Of a stretch of DNA of 64,000 bases, positions 32,279-43,239 are shown piece by piece. Source of the DNA: Hyposmocoma kahamanoa (Eukaryota; Arthropoda; Insecta; Lepidoptera; Cosmopterigidae); the NCBI RefSeq assembly GCF_003589595.1, contig NW_020655740.1:1361902-1425901 (forward strand). The letters are read 5' to 3'. The number at the start of each line of letters is the position of its first letter. Position 1 is the first letter of the stretch. Position numbers and translations under genes: made by a program. The notes beneath the pieces are model-generated. The model searched no databases. It saw only the letters and a list, made by a program, of their open reading frames with translations, and was not told where the DNA came from.

Positions 32279-35200
32279 CTTTTTTTTTTTTTTTTTTTTT
32301 TCAGACATCTCAGGTCCATTTTGTTAGTAATACATCAAGATTAATATTTTGTTAGTAACAATTATTGTCTTATTAACTATGTTAGTAACAAATTAAATCA
32401 TTTAATATTAAATAAGGCTACTCTGGACCGCATGTGACATGCATTCCAGTGCCTTATTATCGGGCAATCTACTCGTTCTAATATGGTGTTTAGGAGACCG
32501 CTGGTGCTGTCCCTTACGCGTCGCATCACTGAGGCTACCCTTTTGCGCAAGATAGTTTGAAAACTATCTACACGTGCCTCGGCAAACATACGAGACGCGC
32601 TGCAGAACCGGGGCAACCCCAGCAGTGTCCTAAACCCATTATTATATTGCACACGTAAGGCATCAAGCGATCTGCGAGTACATTTGGCCCACAGGCTGCA
32701 CGTGTAGAAAGTCTGGCAGAAAGCCTTGAACAAAGTTATTTTGACTTCTGCATTACATCGTGCAAACCTGCGCGCCAACATGTTGCATCTCACTGACAAT
32801 GCCCTACGCTCTCTTTCCACTTCCAGGTCATCAGAGAGGTCCGCACTGACCCAGTGCCCAAGGTATTTAAATTTGTGAACTCTATTTAACACAGCTGCTC
32901 CAAGCTTAATTGGAGGAACAGACTTAGGCAATTTGTTTCCTGCCTTAAAAACAAGTAGTTCGCTTTTATTAGAGTTATACCTAAGGCCATGGGACACCGC
33001 GTACCTCTCACAGACTGCAATTAATACTTCCAGGGCCCTGGCCGATGGGCTAAGCAGAACCATATCATCGGCGTAGCTTATGTTATTAACAATTTTACCG
33101 TCTATTGAGCAGCCGACTCCGGCTCCACTTAGCTCATCAATCAGTGCATTAACGTACAAGTTAAAAAACCGTGGAGACGTAAGTCCGCCCTGCCTCACCC
33201 CGCATTCCAACCTGTATTCCCCTGAGTATGAACCAGCCCATCGAACTTTGTTGGTTTGATGCTGATACCAAAACTTTGTCAGATTAATAAATTCCCTGGG
33301 CGTGCCGGTTTCGTTAAGGAGTTTATCCCATAAAATATTGTATGACACAAGGTCGAATGCCTTCGACAAGTCCAAAAAACAAGAGTAGACTGGTGTCCCC
33401 CGAGTAGTGTAATATTGAACGGTATGCTTGAGTCGCAGAATTGCTGTTTCAGTGGACAGCCCTGGCCTGAACCCGAACTGTGCCTCGTGCAAATTCACGT
33501 GCCTTTCAAATATGCGATCAAGCAAACCGTCCAACACCTTTGCTATCACGGTTGCCAGCGAAATTGGTCTATAATTATTCTTGTCGGAGGCATCTCCCGT
33601 TTTGCTTTTTGGTACCGGTACAACAATGGTTTCCATAAGTTCCCGAGGTAGATACGTATGCCCTATACATAAATTGAAAAACAAAGCCAGCACTCTGGGA
33701 AGATGTACACCCGCGTAACGTAAGTGCTCCACGCTGAGTCCGTCGTGGCCCGGCGACTTTCCCCTCGACAAATCGTGAATTACCGCAGCGACTTCTTTAC
33801 TGGTGAAACGTTTATAATCACCACCTGACTCAGGCGCAGCGTCGAGCACCCCCATCACCGGCCCTAAGGGAGAATCTACATGAAAATGCTCTCTAAAGAG
33901 TTCCGCGATTTGTCTTGGATCACAGTGACCCTCAACACTCACAGGGATGCTAGCCCCAGGTTCCATCCTTTTAGTGTGTTTCCAAAAGCCCTTAAAGTCC
34001 TTTGAGGAATGGTGGGTGGCTAAAATGTCCATTCTAATTTGATTTTCATTGTCCTGACACCATTTCAGCTTGGACTTAAAATACCTTCTAGTCTCGCACA
34101 TTCTGTCGTAAACCTCTCCAACAACTGGTTTACCTTGCGACACCCAAGTCCGGAAACTGAGCTGCGCTTCCCCGTGAACCTCCCTAACATGTTTATTCCA
34201 GCCTACTACCTTTTTATGCTTTCCATTGGTCTTTTTTAAAACATAAGTGACTTCAGCAGCATCTCTAAATGTTGTGACAATATTTTGATACATTCTATCA
34301 ATAATACTCCTGTGTTCTAACATATTACAGATTTTATCAGAACAATTTCTACATTCGGCTGGAAACTCAATATTTCTTAACCGATAATTACATATCTCAC
34401 TATACTTAAGTATTTGCTGCTCATCTCTATCACCCCACCGTACTTTATCAGTAACATTTCTAGTGTACAGAGTTTTTGGGGTTACATTACCCAACTTACA
34501 GCTAATCTCTAAAGGAAAATGATCTGACCAAAAGACATTGTAATGGATCACTACATCAACCAAACACTCCGAAGCTGCCTCCGTTACAAGACAGTGGTCA
34601 AGCCACCTCTTACAATTATGACTCTCGCTAATATAAGTAAAAGTATCACAACATAACCCTAGCTTGACCACGTCGGCACAGAGCCACCGTTGCTCATCAC
34701 AAAAACCAGATAGTTCTTTATAAAATAATTCCGAAGGATGCGCGTTAAAATCGCCCAGCATAATAGCCGACTCTATTTCACTAGCCTCGATTATGGCATT
34801 CATTTCACTAAGCACCTCTGTAAATTCCGTTAAATTATCTACACTATCAGTAGGCATGTACACTGAGAACACCAACGAGCAGCTATCCGCGAGGCACAAT
34901 TTAACCGCTATAAGCCTTGCACTCACGCACGGCACCACTGTCACCGATGAGAACACTCCTTTTCTCCACATTAAGGCCACTCCGCCATACGGTCGCCCCC
35001 TCAGTGGACCAGTTGATGTATCCACCGCCGATTTACTAATAAACTCGAAACTCTGATCGATAGTCCCAATAAACGCCACATCATGCGGAAGAAGCCAGGT
35101 CTCCTGAAGAGCAACCACGTCCGCTTTTTTACATAATTGCCTTACGCCCTCTATGGATCTTGTAACTGACTTGCAATTAAAACTCACAAATTTAGTTATA

Positions 35201-35319
35201 TTGACGTCCTTATCCATACTATGTGCAGTTGTAGAAAATAGCTACCATAAACTATTACGTACTGATAGACTCCTTTAGTTCTGCACCACGAATTTAAATT
35301 TAATATATTTAAATTTAAC
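32279..35319 (-). mobile_element. Apparently intact single-ORF non-LTR retrotransposon, about 3.0 kb
   Basis: On the minus strand: about 100 bases of 5' UTR, one 939-codon ORF, a 3' UTR of about 95 bases with three TTACTAACA words, and a 22-base poly(A) (T-run 32280-32301). GATTT at 32274-32278 and again at 35320-35324 is the likely target-site duplication. The target was an older foldback repeat, recognisable on both sides. An undisturbed ORF and a clean tail point to a recent insertion. A decayed relative is at 44519-45155. Confidence 0.9.
32398..35217 (-). CDS. Endonuclease/reverse transcriptase polyprotein of the non-LTR element
   Basis: A 939-residue ORF from ATG at 35217, with no stop or frameshift. 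Residues 1-240 form an AP-like endonuclease: FNCKS (13-17), LQETW (37-41), LGDFNAH (154-160) and the catalytic SDHFP (231-235). A linker follows to about 470. The reverse transcriptase covers about 480-820: VVPVPKS (532), NNYRPISL (547), FGFRPGLSTE (581-590), LDLSKAFDLV with the first catalytic aspartate (616), GVRQGGLTSP (673) and SYADD with the catalytic pair at 717-718. The C-terminal part has a YLGHW block and a Cys/Arg-rich stretch. There is no separate ORF1, as in RTE/Proto2-like clades. Known function: nick target DNA and copy the element RNA in place. It may be competent, but activity is not shown by sequence. It lies antisense within a host intron. Confidence 0.93.
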   Translation of the reverse strand: MDKDVNITKFVSFNCKSVTRSIEGVRQLCKKADVVALQETWLLPHDVAFIGTIDQSFEFISKSAVDTSTGPLRGRPYGGVALMWRKGVFSSVTVVPCVSARLIAVKLCLADSCSLVFSVYMPTDSVDNLTEFTEVLSEMNAIIEASEIESAIMLGDFNAHPSELFYKELSGFCDEQRWLCADVVKLGLCCDTFTYISESHNCKRWLDHCLVTEAASECLVDVVIHYNVFWSDHFPLEISCKLGNVTPKTLYTRNVTDKVRWGDRDEQQILKYSEICNYRLRNIEFPAECRNCSDKICNMLEHRSIIDRMYQNIVTTFRDAAEVTYVLKKTNGKHKKVVGWNKHVREVHGEAQLSFRTWVSQGKPVVGEVYDRMCETRRYFKSKLKWCQDNENQIRMDILATHHSSKDFKGFWKHTKRMEPGASIPVSVEGHCDPRQIAELFREHFHVDSPLGPVMGVLDAAPESGGDYKRFTSKEVAAVIHDLSRGKSPGHDGLSVEHLRYAGVHLPRVLALFFNLCIGHTYLPRELMETIVVPVPKSKTGDASDKNNYRPISLATVIAKVLDGLLDRIFERHVNLHEAQFGFRPGLSTETAILRLKHTVQYYTTRGTPVYSCFLDLSKAFDLVSYNILWDKLLNETGTPREFINLTKFWYQHQTNKVRWAGSYSGEYRLECGVRQGGLTSPRFFNLYVNALIDELSGAGVGCSIDGKIVNNISYADDMVLLSPSARALEVLIAVCERYAVSHGLRYNSNKSELLVFKAGNKLPKSVPPIKLGAAVLNRVHKFKYLGHWVSADLSDDLEVERERRALSVRCNMLARRFARCNAEVKITLFKAFCQTFYTCSLWAKCTRRSLDALRVQYNNGFRTLLGLPRFCSASRMFAEARVDSFQTILRKRVASVMRRVRDSTSGLLNTILERVDCPIIRHWNACHMRSRVALFNIK

Positions 35320-35460
35320 GATTTAAATCGCATATATTTGTTTTTTCAAACAAACCAACGTTCAGTTTCAGTCAACCGTGAACATGGCCCGAAACGTTGG
35401 TTTGTTTGAAAAGACAAATCTACGCGATTTAAATCCGGAAAAATAGATTCATTTCCAATA
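35320..35460. repeat. Foldback repeat, right part
   Basis: GATTTAAATCG through CAAACAAACCAACGTT (35320-35362) is the reverse complement of 35391-35436 (AACGTTGGTTTGTTTG to GATTTAAATC), around a loop with GTCAACCGTG. With 32226-32278 it forms one foldback element of about 190 bp, split by the retrotransposon. Confidence 0.8.
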
Positions 35461-36792
35461 ATACCTATATATGTTTTGAAAATTGAATTTCTACCGAATC
35501 GTCCAAAAAGTTGTCTAGAGGACAAACTGCAGATTCTGGTCATTTGCAACAATGTGTTTGGAACCTACTCAACAGTTTTATTCTGAAATGGGTGAAATGT
35601 GCGAGTACGCAGCTCGATGTGTTTCAAGAATCCGCGCGTACAGAGTCCGAAAAACGAAATCCTATCAAAAAAGGGGTTGCGTACTATTGTCGGAGCACAT
35701 GCGTACTCTTACCCACAATATAGTGTAAGAGTACGCAAATCCCATTTTGTACTATTTTGTTAATTCCTACCACAATATTAATTATAATTATTTTGCGCGT
35801 CGCTATGTAAGAGTCAGATTATTAGAGTAAGTAGTAAATGAAACAATTGTTGAAGAGCTAACACTTTTTGTTTTCATTTCTGCACATTAAATATCGAAGT
35901 AAGTAAGAGATCAAAAGAAAGTAGCTCGGAACGTGCTAATATATGTCTTTAGCATCCGCTGCCAGTATTTTTTTTACCGCTGGCATAGTTCCGTAATTAT
36001 GATTTAATGAGTATTGCCTGGGCTTGGATGCACCAGCGTCCTGATTTTGCTTCTAATCGGAATCGATCCGATCTGGTAGTCTCGAAATCAGACGGGTTTC
36101 TGAGTGAGAAGATGAACCTGATTCCTACTGTATCTTTCTAATTTGTGAGTTAAATCAGCTATTGTTCCGATTAGAAATGTCAAAAGCCCCGATCGACCAG
36201 TTGTGAATCGCAATTATGCGCCTCGACTCCGAAAGACTGCAGGTGTCGTAATTATACTTTTTGAAAGGTTCAATCCGATGTTGAACGGACATTTTTACGT
36301 TATTTAATTTTCTTCCAATTATTTCTTCATCGCGAAATTATTATCCCGCAGAGCCACGCTCTGCTAGAAATACCATTGGATGGCGTAAGCGTTTGGCAGA
36401 TATTAAACGTGTATTGACAATCACAGATGATGAATTAAAGTCAATCGACGTTGAATGACAGCGTTTGTTTTGTCCTACGCGACGTGTTCCACACACTAAA
36501 CACTCGCGTTGCATATTGTGGATGGTCGCAAGCGCCATTAAGTTAAAGAACTGTAGCGGTCGCTCGGTGTTTCCAAAATTACATCAAATAGTATAAAAAT
36601 ATCAATACTACCTAAATTATTTCAATATTGCACGATAATACGGTGACAGCTGTGTGACTTTTTAACCGACTTCAAAAAAAAGGAGAAGGCTATACGTTCG
36701 GCTGAAATTTGAAAATTCAGAAGACCGTCCGATTTTGAAATAAGTTTCCGGAATGAAAAAGAAAAAAATACTATAAATGGTCAGAAATGAAT
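35461..36792. other. Intronic non-coding DNA with small hairpins
   Basis: TGCGTACTCTTA / TAAGAGTACGCA (35700-35738) and TTCTAATCGGAA / TTCCGATTAGAA (36051-36172) are inverted pairs. 36663-36720 carries the AACCGACTTCAAAA repeat end. No gene seen; a short minus frame at 36341-36538 shows no family motif. Confidence 0.45.
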
Positions 36793-37060
36793 TTATTGTT
36801 TCTCAAAATATTCTCCGTTAGCGTTAATGCACTTTTTCATACGAATGAACCAATTTTGAAAACATTTTTATGCCACTCCTTCGTGACAATCTCTGAAATA
36901 TAGTTTTCATTCTCTTCGACAGCCTCTTCAGGTGATGAAAATTGTTGAATGCGTAACGGGTTCTTAATTTTTGAAAATAAATAAGTCCCAAGGTGCCAGG
37001 TCGCGACTGTACGCGGGATGACTCATAAAATCAATGTTGTTCACCTTCACTCCGAAACAG
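36793..37060 (-). pseudogene. mariner (Tc1/mariner) transposase C-terminal relic
   Basis: Three minus-strand frames in sequence give MSHPAYSRDLAPWDLFIF (the block before the last catalytic aspartate of DD34D mariners, with W where C is usual), then KIKNPLRIQQFSSPEEAVEE and SEIVTKEWHKNVFK, then NWFIRMKKCINANGEYFEKQ and TAA at 36793-36795. That is the complete end of a mariner transposase, broken by two frameshifts. The catalytic core upstream is gone, and no terminal inverted repeats were found. Inactive. Confidence 0.85.
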
Positions 37061-37069
37061 TACAATAAG

Positions 37070-39560
37070 GCATTTTTCTAGTATTTCAGACGTAAGAATC
37101 ACACGACTGTACCATAAAAAGAGAAAATGGCGGATTGAGCTCAGATAGGTTTTTCGAGACATTATAGGTGGCACGCGTCAGACGCCAACTAACCACTTCT
37201 ACTGTATTTATTGTTCTGTGGGTTTTCTGATGGGGCTGACACGTTCAATAACGATCAAAGCCCCTGAATAAATAAGCAATAAAACAAATTCCATTTCAGT
37301 CAGTTCGTGGCCAAAGCACACAAATTAGCATAATTTACGGGTATCTATTGCTATTAGTCCGTAAACAACATAAATTAATGCTTACTGTGCAAAAATTAAA
37401 GTCGCAGCAATTGAAATCACAAAGGAATAAGGATAAACCCTCTCCAGTAAAATTGGTCTTGTATTGCTATGCGTCTTTACCAATGCTGTATACGCGGCTG
37501 TGCACTATCCCCGACGAAGAGTAATTACGGTATCGTATGATTTATAAATACGCTGAGTTAATGGCGTATCTCTTTTTCTTCACGTACCTATATAGTGTTC
37601 CAAAGTGGTTCCTCCTTTGTGTTGGTCTCCCTGTGCGAGGGATGTGTTCGTATAATTAACAATTCAATAAATGAAACGTCTCTAGTGGAATGTATATATT
37701 GTGGGGTGGGTATGGCATCGGGCGGTGTGAGGTCGTCTGGTGGTACAAGCACGTGGTGGCGAGGGCGTAGAGCGGTCAGTGTGCGCTCGCCACCGTTGCG
37801 GGCACCACGCTCAAAGCTTTGACCATTCGAGCTCATGGGCTGCCGCGCCGATCGCCACAAAACAGCTAGAGCGTACGTAAGTAACCTGCCATATACAGTT
37901 CGTACGTTCGCATTTAACAGAGATTCACCGTACCCAGTACCTACCGCAGCTTTTTATATCCCAGTCGGACATTGTCCATCCGCATTGGCGTCGATGATGC
38001 CAGTTATGAAATAAGTAACGTGCTCATCACTCATCATTAGTTAGTGGAAGGGTTATTATTATTTATACTAAGCCCGCGTGTTGAAGCGCCGCGTCACGAT
38101 CGTAAAGGCAGGTCGTGAGCCGTCCCGTGACCGCAAACCGTTATTCGTCTCGTCTACATTTTATTGATTTTAGTTAGTTGCCCTACAGGACACTAGGCAA
38201 CGCAGCGTTCGTCATGTAGGGCTCTTGTCTACAGACGTCACAGTTTTACGATGATTTTGTTCCATGTAATTTATAGATCGACAGTCATTGTTGCGTAGTG
38301 TTTTGATGCTTTTTTTTCGCGTTCTACGTCAGATTCGGAAATATATTATAAGTGAAGATACGACCCAGCAGTGGGTAAGTTGCGCACATCGAATTGAGTA
38401 CCTGCAATCAGGGTCAATATGATCTAAACATTGAAATATGCAATGACAATATCATACTTCTGACCATTTTCGAGATACTTTCGATTCCATTGTGACCTCT
38501 CATTTATTGGATATTTCTGTAATTTCGTTTGTCTCTTTATAGACAATAAAGTAGCCATCTCGATGGTGATTGGTCCAAGACAGTGATAATTCACAGCTCG
38601 CAAGACGTAATGATAAATAAACTAAAGTGCGCATGATTAAAAAGACTCGGTGGTGCAGGGCGACGCTGCCGCGACCGGCAGCCTGTGGTAGCGTTATGCA
38701 AATTACGCTATCGTTGCTGAAGAAACACTTTGTAAGATATTTGTAAGAATAGGGCGTGTAATATGTCACAAATATATTATTAACATAACTAACTTAATAT
38801 AATTATTACAAGTAATTAATTCATATAAGTATATTACTTCATATAACGAACGTTCTATTTTTGATAACAATTATGTACCTGTATGTAGTATGTATGTGTG
38901 CGTTATTATTATTATTATTACCTACTTACACTAACACTCATTTTTATGAACAATCATGATGTTAAACTTCAGTCAGCAAAATGCCAGTACAGCTAAATAT
39001 TAACGACTCAAATCTGAATTTAAAAAGAAATTGTTAATATAGTATATGATTGATTTTGGTACATACGTGTAAAGCTAAATAAATGTTGATTGTATTTTAT
39101 AAAATTATTTTATATTTCAATTTCTAAAAACGATATGTCTAATATAATATACTAATTATTATATAATTCGCTGAAAACATGTTCGGAAACAAACAAATTC
39201 GCTTTTGGCACTCGACTCTCACTACGATTATTATATTATTAAATAAGAAAGTGGTGTTACCTATACCACGTAAAAAATGTCTAAATTGTCAATATAATAT
39301 CCGTGTACCTGCCATTTTTTAATTTTACGGGAGAAGCGAGTTTGTGTCAAAACGCAGTATGTGTAACATTTAGGATGGCATAAAAATAAAACTGATTAAT
39401 TTTCAATAACAGAATGTTCTAATATTCAAACTTTGTTAATTAGAGATTAAGACAAAAAAACTAGTTCTTTTATACAAAAATCAAATAGAAAAAACTTACC
39501 GAAATGTAATGTGACACCTTACGAATAATACAACATGAAAATTATTGTTATTATTATTAT
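37070..39560. other. Intronic non-coding DNA, nothing firmly recognised
   Basis: The 37590-37860 patch is GC-richer, with frames open in both directions, but shows no domain or coherent splice sites. An ACCCAGCAGTGGGTAAG word at about 38365 resembles the RTE tail at 63690. The rest is AT-rich. Confidence 0.35.
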
Positions 39561-39701
39561 TTTAACTAAATTAACCTTTGTCAGTATCAGTCATCCCATC
39601 ACACAACCGGTGCCTACAATCAGAATTAAAAATACAAAACCATTGTAGGTACCGACTGTACGATGGAATGACTGATACAGGCAAAGGTTACTTTGGTTAA
39701 A
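39561..39701. repeat. Foldback MITE, about 141 bp
   Basis: The left arm 39561-39618 and right arm 39644-39701 are inverted copies with about eight mismatches (AACCTTTG, TATCAGTCAT, CCATC, GGT-CCTACA shared), with a loop of about 25 bases. (ATT)n borders its left side. Confidence 0.85.
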
Positions 39702-39835
39702 AATAAGTTTTAATTTATGAAGAAGTTTCTAATTATGTTCGAAATAACTTTTTTTATTTTTGCATTAAAATGGCAATTCCTGATAATGTGGAGTCACATA
39801 CGTGTACTATGTAAAGTGGTCTATCACTTGCGAAG

Positions 39836-40053
39836 TTTTTTTTTTAATAACGCACACACTCAACATAGCCCCGCACTAGGGAAACCCTGTGTCGCGGGTG
39901 CCATGGACTCACACATAGACAACCACAAATTACACCCAAACTCACGAGAGAAATAAATGTAGGTCATACAAATATTTCTCCCGGCCCGGGAATCGAACCT
40001 GGGCCCTCTGCGTGGCAGTCCGGCGGCATGGTAGCCGTTCGGCTACGGAGGCA
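39836..40053 (-). repeat. tRNA-derived SINE, most complete copy
   Basis: On the minus strand: A box TAGCCGAACGGCTACC, B box GGTTCGATTCCC, a body of about 130 bases (GGGTGTAATTTGTGG, CCATGGCACCCGCG, AACATAGCCCC-complement) and a poly(A) tail (T-run 39836-39845). Known mechanism: transcribed by RNA polymerase III and mobilised by LINE enzymes. Other copies: 10465-10600, 18750-18840, 45166-45240. Confidence 0.88.
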
Positions 40054-41130
40054 GTTAAAGTTTTTTTGGCTTAAGGAGGCGGCCAATCAAAATCGAAATC
40101 GTTATCGTCTGTAGCATAAGAATCAGCGCGGGAGTGTCAACGAAATTTTTTCATCTGTCAAATAATTGATGGATATTTTGCCTAGATCTCTGAGAATTCT
40201 TTACCAATTCATTGTTCTCGTATAGGTGTGCAGACAGCCCCCATATCTTTCTACATACATAAGTTTTGTTTATAGTGATCGTCACTCTCAACCTCTTGGT
40301 TATAGAGAAGGGCACGTGTGCGAGCAAGCCCGCACAGGGACAGCCCGTCTGCACGGATTTCATCCGGTACTCAAAAGGCCTAGTGCCTTGGGTGAGCTGC
40401 CCCGGATGCTCGTACAGCACCCTCTGAAAAATAGTTCTAGATAGGTACCGGTGCTGTAGGCATGCTCACCACCCGACGCCGAAACGTCGCTCCAGTTCCC
40501 AAAAACCTTTGCGTCTGGAGTGACCGAAGGATGTCTAGCTCATCCTCTACTAGGTCTCCGGACTAGTGCCGAAGATGCCGGTCGTAACGTGTTGCGATAA
40601 TGTCCGGACATAGCTTAAAGACCGACTTAAAGGGCAACTCACGTGTCCCGCGCATCTCTTCGCCTTAGGTCCTCGTTTAGCTCGCTACTAAAACACGCCA
40701 GCTGCGCGTGGTACGAACGCGTTCATCCCTGCAGATAACTACAAACCCCGGCGAGACAATACCTAAGTCCGGGTCCACTAGAGACGCCCGTGAAGGCGTA
40801 TCACTGGCGGAGGGCTTGGCTCGGATGCTTGTACTGTACCCTTGTTTTATCGGGGAGCCCGTAGTCTCCCCGGAACTCCCAATCTCTCGGGTCAGTAGAT
40901 AGAGATAGCACTCGCTGTGCAGACAGACTATCATTACTCGAATGAGAACTTAATTTGACTGAATATCCGCAGGTACCTGTAAAACTGAATTTCACATAGG
41001 CTCTTGTGTACACGTTTCCACTCGCACTGCGGGGTAAGGAAATCCCAGGATTGACTAGACAACACCCTGACGCACTCGCGATTCAAACGAGTGTTTGCGG
41101 CATAAGACTGTAATTCTACACTTACACTAA
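40054..41130. other. Intronic, unassigned sequence with a diverged duplication
   Basis: CCCGGATGCTCGTACAGCACCC (about 40400) and CTCGGATGCTTGTACTGTACCC (about 40820) are diverged direct copies, as are GTGCAGACAG at 40228 and 40917. GC content is above its surroundings. It is likely an old transposon, family unknown. No protein family recognised. Confidence 0.35.
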
Positions 41131-41190
41131 AATTTCTTTTATATCTTTACTTAAATTGCAGTCAATTTTAGTAAAGATATAAAAGAAATT
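41131..41190. repeat. Perfect 21-bp hairpin
   Basis: 41131-41151 and 41170-41190 are exact reverse complements around an 18-base loop. Confidence 0.9.
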
Positions 41191-41834
41191 GTTGAACTGT
41201 AACTTCGAACTTACAATGAAATACTTCGTCATCAAAATACTTTTAAAGAACTCAATGCGAATTTCGTAGATACAGTTTTATGGGTCGATAAAGCTCGAAA
41301 AATTATGTAGGATACCGTTAAAAACCCAAAATCTTAAAAAATGGAGTTGCAGTGTAACGGAACGTTACAACGTTGTTAAACTATTTTTGAATAAATCTTT
41401 TTAAATTTAACGGTATTAAAAATTGAACACAAATATTTCTTCAATAAATATACCATATTTTTAAATGATAATTGATTACAAAACATTAAAACCACGATAT
41501 ACCATTGACAAATATGCTTAAATCTATGGCAGCTTACGTTGCATTCGAAATAGTAGTCGAATAATGACGGACGCAGAGAGGGGAGCGCGGTAACCGGCGC
41601 CGGCGCGGTCAGGCTCTTCAAACAGCGTCAGAACGACTTCAGTGCCATTTCACGCTCGGCTCTGCCGCGCTCCCGATATAAAAAATCCGTTACGCAATTT
41701 TAAATGTCCAAAATTTTATTGTAAATCGAAGATTATTGCTTCCCATCACATTAAACGTACTTAAACAGTTGTGAAAGTGAAAGTTCCCGCTTTAGGGTAA
41801 GTTGAATGACACACAAAACACTTGTAACGCTTTT

Positions 41835-41969
41835 ATCTTCAAAATGTCTCAAAGCACGTTTATATATATATATATATATACATATATATATTGTTGTTGT
41901 ATATATATATATATAACAACAACGTAAATTTGAACCATAGTACCATACGCTTTGAGACATTTTGAAGAT
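41835..41969. repeat. Foldback MITE with perfect 21-bp ends and AT microsatellite core
   Basis: 41835-41855 and 41949-41969 are exact reverse complements. Inside are two (TA)n runs around GTTGTTGT and ACAACAAC, themselves inverted. Confidence 0.9.
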
Positions 41970-42854
41970 TGCATCATCAAAATTTCAAACTGCAATGATC
42001 AAATGTAATTATACTTTTTCGCCAGACGTTGTTTTCTTTGGCTTATTTTATTTTTTATTCTTTTCTAGCACTAAGCAAACGTCTCGGCCTTCAGCCTTAC
42101 TACCTAAATTCTTTATTTTTCTATTTTTACACAATTTAAACTACAACTCCGTTCTGGTCGCGCCACCGGCAATTGCTACTACGGTGCTTTTCTAATTCTC
42201 TTTTGCCGTCTGTGGGCTTTCAGAACGGAGGCAAAAGGTCTGTTACTACCAGTTGTTGTCCGTTGCAGGAATTACCTTCGGATTAAGTTACCTTCGGGTT
42301 GGAAAGGTACCTTCGGGATAATAGTTACCTTACACCTGGAGCTTGACTACGTCCGGACTAGGACGTAACAACATACGCGGAACGGCTACCAATTGCTGCT
42401 CATCCTGCGGCCCTTCTTGCGCCGGCAAATATACAGGGGAGTACCATACTCGGAAGCAGAAAGCCTAAAGTCTTAAGGCACGTTACCACGACCTGTAATA
42501 AATTTATGTACCTTTTTTAAATTTAAATTTTAAATTGTAATTTTTTTTTAAAATTATTATAATGAATTCAATTTTCGGATTTATTGGTTTCATTTTTTAC
42601 CCTCATACGGAAAATAAAACTAAGGAATCGAACCCGGTACAGTGTTATACTTCTCAGGTACGGATAAATGAAATTATTGTTACATAATAAGAGCTTTATA
42701 TAAAATGTTTTTAAAAATCTGAATATTATATCAAACGAGAAGTATATGAAATTAAGTTTTTTTTTAATCTGTCACAAGTGAAGCACACCCATTTAAATAT
42801 AATGTAACTTAAACATAGTTATGTGCAGAAATGTAAATAACATCATCAATTAGG
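41970..42854. other. Intronic DNA with a short ACCTTCGG-word array
   Basis: ACCTTCGG recurs three times, with a fourth truncated unit, between 42271 and 42335. Otherwise AT-rich; no gene seen. A GGGTTCGATTCC word at 42628-42639 (minus) may be a SINE B-box remnant. Confidence 0.35.
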
Positions 42855-43160
42855 TATACATAGCAAGTGACGGGACTGAAGGTAAGCTACACGCTACACG
42901 CCTGTCCATATCAGTTACAGTGCCACTCAGAGCTTGAAATCACAACGATTTGAGGGGCACTGTCACTGCACCCATCACCCTGAGACATAAGTTAACAAGT
43001 CGCGTGTGCCTGTTATCTCACCAGAACCGTTACCCTTCAAAACCGGAACACAGTAATGCTTAACATTACTGCTTGACGGCAGAAATAGGTAAAATGGCAG
43101 TTAAGCGCTACCCTGGACGAACTCTTTCACAAGGAGCTCTACTGCTACTAAACTGCTGTA
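42855..43160 (+). repeat. Lepidopteran-type interspersed repeat
   Basis: CAGTGCCACTCAGAGC, GGGGCACTGTCACTGC, CTTGACGGCAGAAATAGG and CACAAGGAGCTCTACTG are words I associate with a high-copy lepidopteran repeat. Partial copies occur at 25983-26060 and near 28000-28060. Confidence 0.6.
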
Positions 43161-43239
43161 TACCTAGTACCCTTGTTACTATTTAAGAATTTATTATTTT
43201 GTAATAATACGTTTAATTAAATTTGAACAAAACTCAATT

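Noticed and set aside
37588..37860. Opposed 75- and 90-residue frames considered as an exon
   Set aside because: No splice sites in phase with the large gene and no recognisable motif.
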